A DNA stretch of 64,000 nucleotides from Alistipes timonensis (GTDB lineage Bacteria; Bacteroidota; Bacteroidia; Bacteroidales; Muribaculaceae): assembly GCA_023663385.1 (NCBI GenBank), contig JAMPHO010000001.1, positions 933,153 through 997,152 of the forward strand, read 5' to 3'. Below are positions 16,959-26,045 of this stretch, one piece after another (positions within the stretch are counted from its first letter, which is position 1; every line of letters begins with the position of its first letter). The position numbers were made by a program, and so were the translations under genes. A model generated the notes under the pieces. It saw only the letters and a list, made by a program, of their open reading frames with translations. It was not told the DNA's origin and made no database searches.

Positions 16959-18012
16959 TTATCGTCCACCTGTATATATTTTATACGCGTTGGGGAACCA
17001 ACGGGAGAAACGCTCACCGACAACACAAGCTACAACGTAGAACAAAATAGGAATTGTCAGATATGAAATAATGAAAGTCATCTCCGAACGTGAAATCAAT
17101 AATGGAATCTTTTTGAAGATATTAAGGAACGGCTCATGGGCGAGATATACGAAGAAAGTGTACTTGGCAAACCAGTCGATACGCACGCTCGATAAATGAT
17201 CCGACAGCGCATCGTACACAAGCCACAAAGCTGGAACCCCCAACAACGGAAGGCACTTACCCATAAGTTCGGCACTCCACCCGACAACGCACACCGCCAA
17301 ACAGAACAAGTAACCAATGCAAACGGTATAAAGTAATACTTTATTTCTGACTGTGCATCCCACAGTGATTCCCGACATAGCTATGTAACCGCCGGACATA
17401 AACCAAAAAGCCGTGGCAACGTAGCCAATCCATATCCCCGCGGCAAATAAGCCCGCGAGAAACAGAATCGGCAAAAACTTACCCACAGAATGATTAAGGC
17501 CAACCAACCATTTTAGGATCAGCCATATTAATGGTGAGAACAGAACCATCACCATCAAATCCCTGACAAACCAAAGCTGGAACGCGATTGGCGGATTTAT
17601 AAAGACAAGCTCCAGGGTGCCCCAAACACCGAGGACATCCATATCGTTAAATATCTTAAAGTTTAGAACATCCGCTACCCCCCCCGAATTTCAAAGCGAC
17701 AGCATTAACCCCGCAATAAAAGAAGAATGTAAAAATATTAGCGATTAAGTATGGCACAAGCAATGTACGTCCGCGTTTTCGTATCTTGCCAATGATCGAC
17801 TTAACGCCATCCGGAACTTTCAGAAAGAACAGGTAGCCTGAGATTATATAAAATAATGGAACTGCCGTTCTGCAAAAGCTACTAACAGTCTTTTCAACGA
17901 GGTTGAGAATCGGCATTGCGGATCCTTCAGTGTAATACATATGTATGTATATCACCATAACTATGGAAAACGCCGACATCACCCGAAACTTTCTGCTAAG
18001 GTATTCAGTCAT
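16959..18012 (-). pseudogene. Acyltransferase-3 (OafA-like) O-acyltransferase, out of frame at a G8 tract; candidate phase-variable gene, OFF
   Basis: Integral membrane acyltransferase of the family that O-acetylates surface polysaccharides. The 5' part (18012-17656, 118 codons) begins MTEYLSRKFRVMSAFSIVMVIYIHMYY and reaches VPLFYIISGYLFF. The 3' part (17642-16959) holds the later helices, FQLWFVRDLMVMVLFSPL and the late YTFFVYLAHEPF. They are in different frames. On the minus strand the junction is a run of eight G after TTC. With seven G the frames join (FGG-VADVLNFKIFND-MDVL...) into about 350 residues, the normal family length; with eight G it stops nine codons past the phenylalanine. Starts inside the upstream polymerase gene by 8 bases. 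Confidence 0.85.
17678..17685 (-). repeat. Homopolymeric tract, eight G on the coding strand, at the acyltransferase frameshift
   Basis: Eight C on the plus strand. It sits exactly at the point where the two halves of the acyltransferase gene change frame. Loss of one base restores the full frame; gain of one gives an immediate TAG. Together with 25646-25654 it is one of the only two G/C runs of eight or more that I found in the window. Confidence 0.85.
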
Positions 18013-19204
18013 TGAGTATCGAGGTCAAAATCCAGAAGAAAGGGAACATAAGGGCACCGGAAAACAGGAGCCAGCCCTCGCAGATACCATTTATCACAAG
18101 AAATGACAGCACCGCTAAAAGGAATGGGCGAGGATGTTTAGCGGAGTGTTTCAACACAGCTCCCCAAAACGCGATGAAGGCAATCGTCCCGATCAGCCCC
18201 GTGTGTGCTAAAAGCGACAGCCACGAGGAGCCAGGTTCGGTCGACGATCCGGCCAGCACACTTTCAGGGTCGTCGAACTCGGAGTTGAACACCGTTTGGG
18301 CAGAAAAACCGATGCCCGTCAGCGGCGCGCTCTCGAACTCGGCCAAGCGACCCGTCCAACGGTCGATGCGTGATGAGAAGGGTGATCCCGCTTCCACTGA
18401 CAAAGCGTTCTTCATCGAGACGGACTCTCGGACTGCCGGGACACAGACTGAAACCAAGCCGACCGCGGCCATCATCGACAACGCGAGGACAACCTTTTGC
18501 CGGGAACCCTTTCGCCAAGCCACGACCATCAAGATGGCCGCGGCGCACACCAATCCGGCAACGGCGATGCGTGAACCAGCGGCAACGGCTGTAATAACCG
18601 AGATGACGCACACGATGGCCCAGGCTACCGCTCTGGCACCACAAGAGCAGCCAGACGTAAGCATTTTATGCAGTGACAATATGGCGGACAGCGCGGCGAC
18701 AGGCGATAATGCCATCCCAAGCTTCATAATACCGCGGAATCCGAAATGATGATACTCGGCGGTCGACGAAGTCGCCACGGCATAGCACAACATCGCGAAC
18801 GATGTCAATGTAATCAACACGCACGCCGCAAAAAGGCCATTCCACGCACCGCGGCGGAACTCGTTTAGTAATGGAGTGACCGCCAATGGAGACAGCGCCG
18901 CCAGGCCAACAACGAAACCCGCAAACCTCATCCAGCAAGTGCCTAATGGCACAGGCCGCATAACAATCAGCGATAAAGCGCAAGCGCCGAGGAATGCCAG
19001 CAGCCAGTAATTAATTCTGAAACGCTCTCCCCGCAAAAATGACGCGGTAACCGCTACCATTGTAGCCAATGCCATCATCAAGGATTGTGCGAATCCACCC
19101 AGGTCAACCGCGTCAAGGACGCGCACCATCGTCAAAAAACCGACGATAGCGCCCATGGCTAACGGCCAATTTCGGCTGAATATGTTTGCAGCGTCGCTAT
19201 TCAC
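18005..19204 (-). CDS. O-antigen ligase/polymerase-like membrane protein (Wzy_C type)
   Basis: 399 residues with about ten or more hydrophobic segments and one large periplasmic loop (residues ~255-330, including SSRIDRWTGRLAEFESAPLTGIGF, SSTEPGSSWLSLLAHTGLIG). The AGSRIAVAGL helix followed by this loop is the pattern of the Wzy_C (O-antigen ligase) family. It could polymerise repeat units or transfer them to an acceptor. The operon also contains another polymerase-like protein at 22.7-24.0 kb, so a ligase role for one of them is possible. It overlaps the downstream acyltransferase by 8 bases. Confidence 0.82.
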   Translation of the reverse strand: MNSDAANIFSRNWPLAMGAIVGFLTMVRVLDAVDLGGFAQSLMMALATMVAVTASFLRGERFRINYWLLAFLGACALSLIVMRPVPLGTCWMRFAGFVVGLAALSPLAVTPLLNEFRRGAWNGLFAACVLITLTSFAMLCYAVATSSTAEYHHFGFRGIMKLGMALSPVAALSAILSLHKMLTSGCSCGARAVAWAIVCVISVITAVAAGSRIAVAGLVCAAAILMVVAWRKGSRQKVVLALSMMAAVGLVSVCVPAVRESVSMKNALSVEAGSPFSSRIDRWTGRLAEFESAPLTGIGFSAQTVFNSEFDDPESVLAGSSTEPGSSWLSLLAHTGLIGTIAFIAFWGAVLKHSAKHPRPFLLAVLSFLVINGICEGWLLFSGALMFPFFWILTSILND

Positions 19205-19209
19205 TATTA

Positions 19210-21312
19210 TCAGTCACTCAAAGCAGTATGGTACGCGTCGAGTTGCGCTCGGTCGCGGGCTTCGAAATCGATGCCCTTCGCTGCGGCGGCGTACCGCGCA
19301 TAGTCCGATGACAGCTCGCCGATAGCCCGCTGGAGGTCGTCAGGCGAATCGTGGCGGAAAGACACTCCAGCGCCCGTATCCAACACCATATCGGGGCCGG
19401 CCCCGACCATTTCACTGACTATGCAAGGAAGGCCGCGATATAATGCTTCTTCTACTACCAGCCCCCACGTTTCGGATAGTGACGGGAGAATAAACACGTC
19501 GTGGCTCTCATAAATACCTGAGAGTTTTCCATTGTCAATGAAGCCTGTAAAGCGGATGTTGTCGGTGGCCATCGCCTTTAATCGTTCTTCAAGCTCCCCT
19601 CCGCCTACAATAGTCAGCGGCAAGCCGTTACGGCTGAAGCATTCAACAAGTACTTCAAGGTTCTTAACCGCCGTCAAACGGCCAACGTAAAGGAATCTAA
19701 GCGGCGACGCGGGCTCGTGATAGCGCACGCCCTCCTTGCGGAAAATGCCCACGGACCCTGTTGTGAACATATCACCTTTAAGGCCGAGCTTGCGCAGCAA
19801 TCGGCCGTGGGGCGCTCCGCTCGGGAAACCGCCGGACATCCGTCCGACGATACGGCGCTTCAGCCATCCGCGCAAACCGCCTGTGCGCACTTCAAAATCC
19901 GATGACTCGCACACCACTAAGTTCCTCTTGCGGGGCGACATAAAGGCGTACAGGTTGTATTCCGGGAAACACCACCCGGAGAACAATACCTTTTTGTAAC
20001 GGATGGAGCGCATAAGCCGCCGCAATGCGAGGAATGTTTTCGGCTTGTCGCGGTACTGGTAGCGTCCTTCAGAAATAAACACCCAGTCGAATCCCCACCG
20101 GGCACGGTCCTCATCCTTAAGCACATTGTTGACCGCCTCAGCGCCGTAACCGATCAGCACCAGGAGAATCTTTCTCCCTTCCGCTGCCAGACGGCGACAC
20201 AGCTCCAGCTTGTAGAAGCTCGGGGTGTTGGTTAGGTAGACAAAGTCGTAAGGTCGTTCTATATCTTCCATAGTTTTCTTCCAAACATCAGTTGAGAAAC
20301 GACGGCTCACCTCTTCTGATTGGTTTGTGTATCGGGCGAGCACCCCATCTGGAAGCGCCGCAATGCGCCTTATCTCCTCCGCCATCCCGTCAATGGTCGA
20401 AGGTATCACGCAATAATTAATCCCCTCTATTTGAGGATAAGCTATAGTGGAGACCACCGCCCTGTTGTGAAGAAGCGCCTCGATTATTTTGGAGGGGAAA
20501 TTGCAGCGGTTCTCAAGGAACTCTGGATCGCGGGTAGAGAGGAGGAAAGTCGATTCGTGCAACAGCCTAAGATATTCCTCTGACGACACCTTCCCATGAA
20601 AATTAACGTTGGGGTATCGCGCTGCCATCTCCGCAAGACGCTCCGGCTCAGTGGTAATCCCGGTTATGTGGAGCGTTGCCGAGGGAACTTTTCCAAAAGC
20701 TTCGATTACTTTGGATACCTGCGAGATATTTTCGCCAAGCACCCCCGATAGTAAGAACAGCGGGGCGGCACTTGACACTACGGGTCGCGCCTCGTCAGCC
20801 GGAGGTACAACACCCGGCAGACAATGAAAATTATGCTTCGCCACGCGCTCATAAGTAGTGAGTCCTATACGTCCTGCGGCGGAGTTATAAGAACGCATTA
20901 CGCGTTTTTCGTCAGGCTGTCCCGGGGTGAAATCAAGCACTATCGGGTATATGGCGACTGATGGTTTGAACCACCTCAGCAGCTTCACAAGGAAATAGTT
21001 GAGATTAGTTACGTTATAGAGCCAAAGCTCACTCCCGCGGGGCACGCGTCTCATCAGAGTTACCTGCTCCACGAGCGGCCCGAGAGCCCTCAGACGCCCC
21101 GGCAGCAGCCGTAAACGCGAAGCCATCGAGGTGAAAAGACCGCACGAGGCCGCTTTAGCCTCACCATAGCCCACCATCGGCGGCAGTATAGAGTATGCGG
21201 CGTCAAACATACCGCCGCGCAGCAGATTGCATGAAAAATGGCTCGCCGCAATGCTGATCCCCTCTGGAATCTCGCGGCTGTCAGGCGCCATATGTCCTAA
21301 AAATATCCGCAT
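19210..21312 (-). CDS. Tandem glycosyltransferase: two GT-B (GT4-like) domains in one protein
   Basis: 700 residues, about twice a normal GT4 enzyme. Domain 1 (residues ~1-350) has FLLSGVLGENISQVSKVIEAF and the donor-site region FLENRCNFPSKIIEALLHNRAVVST. Domain 2 (residues ~355-700) begins PYDFVYLTNTPSFYKLELCRRL and has LRFLYVGRLTAVKNLEVLVECF and the EX7E motif in SLSETWGLVVEEALYRGLPCIVS. No frameshift or internal start is needed to read through. The protein probably adds two sugars in sequence; domain 1 lacks the clean EX7E form and might be a divergent transferase. Starts 2 bases after the flippase stop. Confidence 0.87.
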   Translation of the reverse strand: MRIFLGHMAPDSREIPEGISIAASHFSCNLLRGGMFDAAYSILPPMVGYGEAKAASCGLFTSMASRLRLLPGRLRALGPLVEQVTLMRRVPRGSELWLYNVTNLNYFLVKLLRWFKPSVAIYPIVLDFTPGQPDEKRVMRSYNSAAGRIGLTTYERVAKHNFHCLPGVVPPADEARPVVSSAAPLFLLSGVLGENISQVSKVIEAFGKVPSATLHITGITTEPERLAEMAARYPNVNFHGKVSSEEYLRLLHESTFLLSTRDPEFLENRCNFPSKIIEALLHNRAVVSTIAYPQIEGINYCVIPSTIDGMAEEIRRIAALPDGVLARYTNQSEEVSRRFSTDVWKKTMEDIERPYDFVYLTNTPSFYKLELCRRLAAEGRKILLVLIGYGAEAVNNVLKDEDRARWGFDWVFISEGRYQYRDKPKTFLALRRLMRSIRYKKVLFSGWCFPEYNLYAFMSPRKRNLVVCESSDFEVRTGGLRGWLKRRIVGRMSGGFPSGAPHGRLLRKLGLKGDMFTTGSVGIFRKEGVRYHEPASPLRFLYVGRLTAVKNLEVLVECFSRNGLPLTIVGGGELEERLKAMATDNIRFTGFIDNGKLSGIYESHDVFILPSLSETWGLVVEEALYRGLPCIVSEMVGAGPDMVLDTGAGVSFRHDSPDDLQRAIGELSSDYARYAAAAKGIDFEARDRAQLDAYHTALSD

Positions 21313-21314
21313 AA

Positions 21315-22745
21315 TTATTTGAGAACGAGAGACACGAGGTCGCGCAGGTCGCGAGAGCGAAACGCGAGGGCGAGCCCGAAGTAAACAAGTATTCCCGCTA
21401 TCACCCCGAGAAGCACCCGCACGGCGTTGTCGTCAGTCGGGAGTATCCACAGCAAACCAACGATGGCGCCATACATCGCGGCTGAAAACAACAGACTGGG
21501 CAGAACGGCCTTGAACTGCGTCCTCAGCCCGAGCCCGATACGACGCCCCCCACCAATGATGGCGATAACGAGTCCGACAACAGCCGTCACCACCAATCCG
21601 CAACAAACCGCCGACAACCCGAACGGTATCAAGGCAGCCAGCGACAATAGCCCCACCCCCTTGGCGGCCAATTGCAAGCGGAGATACCGCCGCGAGTCGC
21701 CCATAACCTCCAACACCATCATATTCACCGAAATTAATGGGAAAAGCATCATAGCCAAAGCGAGTATTCGCAGAAGCCGCGCCGCATAAAGCCACTGGGA
21801 GCCAAAGAGGAGCTCTACAAACGGCACAGCGATTGCCGAAAGCCCAACCATAAGCGGGAACACGATGAACGCATAATAACGTATATGGCGGCAGAACGCA
21901 CCAGCAAGTCTCTCAGGCTCATCGCGTAGCGAGCAAAGCGCCGGGAATGTGGCGCGCTTGATAATGCGCGTCACGTTGACCGAGGCAAAGTCGCCCAGCT
22001 GATCGGCCCTTGTATAGCAGCCGAGACTGTAGGCTGAGAAGACTTTGCCAATCGTCATCATATAAATATTACTGTAGAAGGTGTCGAGGATATCGCTCGC
22101 CATAATCCTCGAACCGAAGCCGAACAGACGGCGGAAAGAGTCAACAGCAAAGCGCATTCGCGGCCTCCAGGGGGATAAAATCCACAACGCGGCCCCTGTC
22201 ACCGCATGGTTAGTGAGTTGCAACCCGGCAATAGCCCAAACACCGAAACCCGAGTAAGCCATCCAGACACCGACGACGCCTGAACATAGCGCTCCGGCGA
22301 GAGTTGTTTTGGCCTGTGTCTTGAAATCAATTCGAGAGGTAAGTATAGCCCGATGCACCACAAGCGTAGAATTAATCAGCACACTGAGGCTCAGCACACG
22401 GGCCAAATCCGTCAGGCGTGGTTCCCCGTAGAAGTCAGCGATAAGCGGAGCGGAGAAAAACAGCAAGATATAAAGCAACGCCCCCACTCCGATATTGAAG
22501 AAAAACGCCGTAGAAACATCCTCCTCGGTATGTCGTCCAAGCCGGATAATTGCCTGCGAGAAACCTCCATCGGCGAGCAGCTGCCCGATAGTGATGAAAA
22601 TAGCCAGCATCCCTACCAACCCGTAGTCGGTCGGCGTGAGCAGCCGCGCCATCAGCACCAGGATGGCAAACTGCACACCCTGCACCGATAACCTTTCGAC
22701 GGCGCTCCACACCGCGCCCTTCACCGTCCGCCTCGCGTCAAACAT
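21315..22745 (-). CDS. Polysaccharide flippase, WzxC-like (MOP superfamily)
   Basis: 476 residues with 12-14 hydrophobic helices. The start KGAVWSAVERLSVQGVQFAILVLMARLLTPTDYGLVGM is a near-textbook WzxC/RfbX family N terminus; the later TRADQLGDFASVNVTRIIKRATFPALCSLRDEPERL also matches. It moves undecaprenyl-linked repeat units across the inner membrane. This is the second flippase in the operon (the other is at 28.3-29.9 kb), and it starts inside the end of the polymerase-like gene (25-base overlap). Confidence 0.92.
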   Translation of the reverse strand: MFDARRTVKGAVWSAVERLSVQGVQFAILVLMARLLTPTDYGLVGMLAIFITIGQLLADGGFSQAIIRLGRHTEEDVSTAFFFNIGVGALLYILLFFSAPLIADFYGEPRLTDLARVLSLSVLINSTLVVHRAILTSRIDFKTQAKTTLAGALCSGVVGVWMAYSGFGVWAIAGLQLTNHAVTGAALWILSPWRPRMRFAVDSFRRLFGFGSRIMASDILDTFYSNIYMMTIGKVFSAYSLGCYTRADQLGDFASVNVTRIIKRATFPALCSLRDEPERLAGAFCRHIRYYAFIVFPLMVGLSAIAVPFVELLFGSQWLYAARLLRILALAMMLFPLISVNMMVLEVMGDSRRYLRLQLAAKGVGLLSLAALIPFGLSAVCCGLVVTAVVGLVIAIIGGGRRIGLGLRTQFKAVLPSLLFSAAMYGAIVGLLWILPTDDNAVRVLLGVIAGILVYFGLALAFRSRDLRDLVSLVLK

Positions 22746-24019
22746 CTTCTAATCGGAGTAGCTTCAATATCAAAATAATCACGACACATAAACATGCCAA
22801 GAACAACAAACAAAACTGTTTGAGTGGTTGGATGTTGGCCATTAGGTGACACAAAGCAAGTTGTCAGGTATGATATGAGGAACAGTATAACGAGAGTTTG
22901 GAACAAATCCCATCTACCAAGCCTGCGTACAATATAATAAACCGGGTAACACAGCAGTATAAGACCTATAAGACCGCACTCGCTTAATCTGCCAAAAAAA
23001 GTATTCTCATAATGCGAACCAACTATCTCTGTAGGCATAGCCTTTTGACCTTGCGAAAGAGCGACCGCCTTTCCGATAAGTGCCACAGTGATATCGTCTG
23101 CTATAGTTTCATCAAAACCACGCTTCCATGCTCCGCTCCTGGTGTCTTCTTTCAACGAAGATTCAGAATATCGATTTGAATAAGACTTTTCCTCCATCAA
23201 AACTGATGACACTAAAGCGGGAGCATAGCACGCGACGAGAATGCCCCCAACAATAATGTGCGCCTTAATGCCCTTACCTTTGATAAGGTAAAACAGATTG
23301 CCCCCAATAAACATCATCCCAAGTACCAATACGATCTGGCGGCTCCCTGTAAACCACGATCCCACTATGAAAGACACGCAGATCGCGAGGAAATAAAATT
23401 TTGACAGGAACGTTTTGGCCATTGTCATACGCATAAAGCCACAAAACATACAGAAAGCATAGTAGACACCAAAAGTAGTTGGCGCTTCCGAGAGAAAGCA
23501 GTAACGGCCATCATCCAACAGCCCATCCAGCCCCTCTGTATTGTTGATCAGGAATCTTTCCGTGAAATATCCACCCGAAGCATAATCGGCAATTAGTCCA
23601 ATACTTAGGAATAAACCTAAATATGTGAATATTCCGTAGAAAGCTTTAGGAGAAATATATCGGGTCTTTGCAACCAGGAAAGGAAGACATATAAACGGAA
23701 GCCCGGCGAAATACATCCAATAAGCGTAAACTATTCGCAAATAATTGAAATCATATTGCCATACCGTCACCAAAGAAAGCAATAATACTCCGAAAGCGAG
23801 CCCCCCCTCGACCTTGAAAATATGTCGCAATTGCCTGACATTAATCCGGGGTACTAATCGGTAACATACGGCCAATCCGCATATCCATATGAGCTGACGC
23901 CACATATTAAGCGGAGCTCCGCGAAGAAGCCAGCCAAAAAAACTGCCATTAGTCAACATAAAAATGGCGACCAGGTAGAATCCTAAATAGGCCTTTATAT
24001 GGCGCGTAACACCAGCCAT
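22721..24019 (-). CDS. Polysaccharide polymerase-like membrane protein (putative Wzy)
   Basis: 432 residues with about 11 hydrophobic segments. No strong sequence family, but the topology, the GSWFTGSRQIVLVLGMM helix and the periplasmic GSHYENTFFGRLSECGLIGL segment resemble Wzy polymerases and O-antigen ligases. It is AT-rich and contains a run of seven G on the coding strand (plus-strand C run 23811-23817) near residues 70-72, where the frame is intact. It overlaps both neighbours by 25 bases, so it is translated as part of the operon. Function inferred from location and topology. Confidence 0.78.
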   Translation of the reverse strand: MAGVTRHIKAYLGFYLVAIFMLTNGSFFGWLLRGAPLNMWRQLIWICGLAVCYRLVPRINVRQLRHIFKVEGGLAFGVLLLSLVTVWQYDFNYLRIVYAYWMYFAGLPFICLPFLVAKTRYISPKAFYGIFTYLGLFLSIGLIADYASGGYFTERFLINNTEGLDGLLDDGRYCFLSEAPTTFGVYYAFCMFCGFMRMTMAKTFLSKFYFLAICVSFIVGSWFTGSRQIVLVLGMMFIGGNLFYLIKGKGIKAHIIVGGILVACYAPALVSSVLMEEKSYSNRYSESSLKEDTRSGAWKRGFDETIADDITVALIGKAVALSQGQKAMPTEIVGSHYENTFFGRLSECGLIGLILLCYPVYYIVRRLGRWDLFQTLVILFLISYLTTCFVSPNGQHPTTQTVLFVVLGMFMCRDYFDIEATPIRRCLTRGGR

Positions 24020-24966
24020 AACAATTTTGGGTCGATCATTAACAGTAATAGACGTATCTGAGACTTTAGGCGCCAGCGGGTCGAGAAGAACATTTTCAGT
24101 AAACGGGCTTTAATCTCTTTGCGGCGAAAGAATGAAATAGTGGCATCGAAATGTTCCTTATTCGCGAAGTCGCCCACCATCTGAAACGCATAGACATTTG
24201 ACAACAAATGTACAATATCCCTGTTCGTTAAGCCATAACGAGCAATAATGTATTCATTTCCCTGAATAGAACCCTCAAAATTACGTATACTGCGAGTCGC
24301 CGTTATTGATCCTTGCCGGTTCTGACGGTAGCAGTATATGCCTTCGTTGATATACTTGACCCGGCCAGCATTCATAAGCACGTCAACATAAAACGGATTA
24401 TCCTCATGGTATATCCCTTCTACAAACCGCAGTTTGTTATCACGCAGTACTCCTGCCGGATACAGTTTTTTGGGGGCCGGTATCTCTTGAAATTTGGAAC
24501 GCCCAAGCGTCAAGGACATAAACTGTCGGGCAGAGTATTCTCCGGGTGGGACACCGCAACTGTTCAACACCTGCTCTGTTTCCGAGTACCAATATATCAG
24601 AGGGAATTGCACCACAACATCGGGTTCGGCGAGGGGTTTCAACGTTGCCAGAGCGTCAGGCATAAGCCAGTCATCACCATCGAGAAACAGTATATACTCA
24701 CCCTTGGCTGCCGCCATTCCATTATTGCGCGCATTTGAAAGGCCGCCATTCCTCTGGTTTATGATAACAACGTTATCTACATCCTCATAGCGAGTAATGA
24801 AAGATAGAGTATCATCGGTAGACCCATCATTGACAACAATAATCTCGACTTCAGTTTGGTCAACTTGAGCCTGATTCAAACAGGATTCTATAGCATTGAC
24901 CACCATACTGCCGATGTTGTAGGCAGGAATAATTATTGAAAAAAATGGTTGCTTCTTATGGCTCAT
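23995..24966 (-). CDS. Glycosyltransferase family 2
   Basis: 323 residues. Standard GT-A domain: FFSIIIPAYNIGSMVVNAIESCLNQ, IIVVNDGSTDDT, the acceptor block RNGGLSNARNNGMAAAKGEYILFLDGDDW with its DGDD metal site. The C-terminal part (after residue ~210) is basic, with HEDNPFYVDVLMNAGRV typical of GT2 enzymes of surface glycan loci. Member of the minus-strand polysaccharide operon; donor unknown. It overlaps the polymerase-like gene by 25 bases and follows the broken acyltransferase after 13 bases. Confidence 0.92.
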   Translation of the reverse strand: MSHKKQPFFSIIIPAYNIGSMVVNAIESCLNQAQVDQTEVEIIVVNDGSTDDTLSFITRYEDVDNVVIINQRNGGLSNARNNGMAAAKGEYILFLDGDDWLMPDALATLKPLAEPDVVVQFPLIYWYSETEQVLNSCGVPPGEYSARQFMSLTLGRSKFQEIPAPKKLYPAGVLRDNKLRFVEGIYHEDNPFYVDVLMNAGRVKYINEGIYCYRQNRQGSITATRSIRNFEGSIQGNEYIIARYGLTNRDIVHLLSNVYAFQMVGDFANKEHFDATISFFRRKEIKARLLKMFFSTRWRLKSQIRLLLLMIDPKLLWLVLRAI

Positions 24967-24979
24967 CTATTTTTAGAAT

Positions 24980-26045
24980 TTAAAGCGGGTTCTTTCTCAT
25001 TAAGGCATCATCTATCCAACCAATAAATCCTGTGTGTAAGATTTTATTCCAAAGCACACGCCTCAAACAATCAACCGCAAAACAAACTAAGTATGTGGAG
25101 AAAGCAAGAGTAATAATTCCTAATAATATTGCCACTGGATTACCAACACTAAATATTAGATTTGCCACACCTTGATAAAATGGCCGCACTAACGGGTTTT
25201 CATGAATCAGGTATACAGCGAATGCTGATGATGCAAGTCTGTTTACAATGGAACTCTTGAATGAGTATCGGGCAAACACTATGAGAAAGGCGGCTGCGAA
25301 AGCGATATTAACAGGCGACACATAAGAAATATCCCAACGTCGTATCCAACCGCAAATTCCCTCGTGCGGAATCACATAGCAGAGTGTCCATACAGCAATT
25401 CCACATACACTTATGGCCGACAAAAGTGCGAGTAATGATACGTGTGCCTTAAGCTTTCCTCTATCGAACTCTGCTCGAAGCAATCTCCCAATCATATAGA
25501 GAATCAAAAAAGAAATCACAGAATAACCATGATTGAATTCCGGCCATACAGGTACAATCCACCCAAATAAAATTTGGAATGCCATTAACAAACAAATTAA
25601 AATATTATTACCATAACTCCTCTCAAACTTTAAATACAAATTAATGGGGGGGGGTAAAAAGTAACAACAATATATAGCATCTTGAGAACCAATCCTTGTT
25701 GCCCGGAATCATATACCATAATGCCTCGCTCCATGAGGAGTAATTACTCGTTGCGAACGCCACTCCTATCAATACTCGATAAAATACTATCTGAAATAGA
25801 ATATTAAGAACACTTTTAAAACTAAGTGTAACCCCAAACCATCCTGATATTAAAATAAAAATATTCACACCAAGCACAGCAAATGCGCCCAACTCACAAC
25901 GGAGCAGTGACAGCACTGGATGTGACTGGCATACCTCATGGGTTGGAAGTCCTCCAAACGGTGCTATTACAGCATGAGTAATCAACACCATAGTCATAGC
26001 GACAATGCGCAACAATTCGAAATTTGACTGTCGGCTTAAATTCAT
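24980..26045 (-). pseudogene. Acyltransferase-3 O-acyltransferase, out of frame at a C9 tract; second candidate phase-variable gene, OFF
   Basis: The 5' part (26045-25641, 134 codons) has the classic start QSNFELLRIVAMTMVLITHAV and NIFILISGWFGV. The 3' part (25639-24980) has later helices including SAFAVYLIHENPLVRPF. They are in different frames and meet at nine C on the coding strand. With nine C the reading is ...LLLLFTPPH-stop. With eight C it becomes ...FTPPINLYLKFERS and continues to about 354 residues, the normal length. The family typically has a similar Ser/Thr-Pro-Phe-Ile-Asn turn here, which supports the joined reading. Overlaps the pyruvyltransferase-like gene start by 4 bases. Confidence 0.87.
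25646..25654 (-). repeat. Homopolymeric tract, nine C on the coding strand, at the second acyltransferase frameshift
   Basis: Nine G on the plus strand, placed exactly where the two acyltransferase halves change frame. Removing one base restores the reading frame. It is the longest G/C run I found in the window. Confidence 0.87.
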
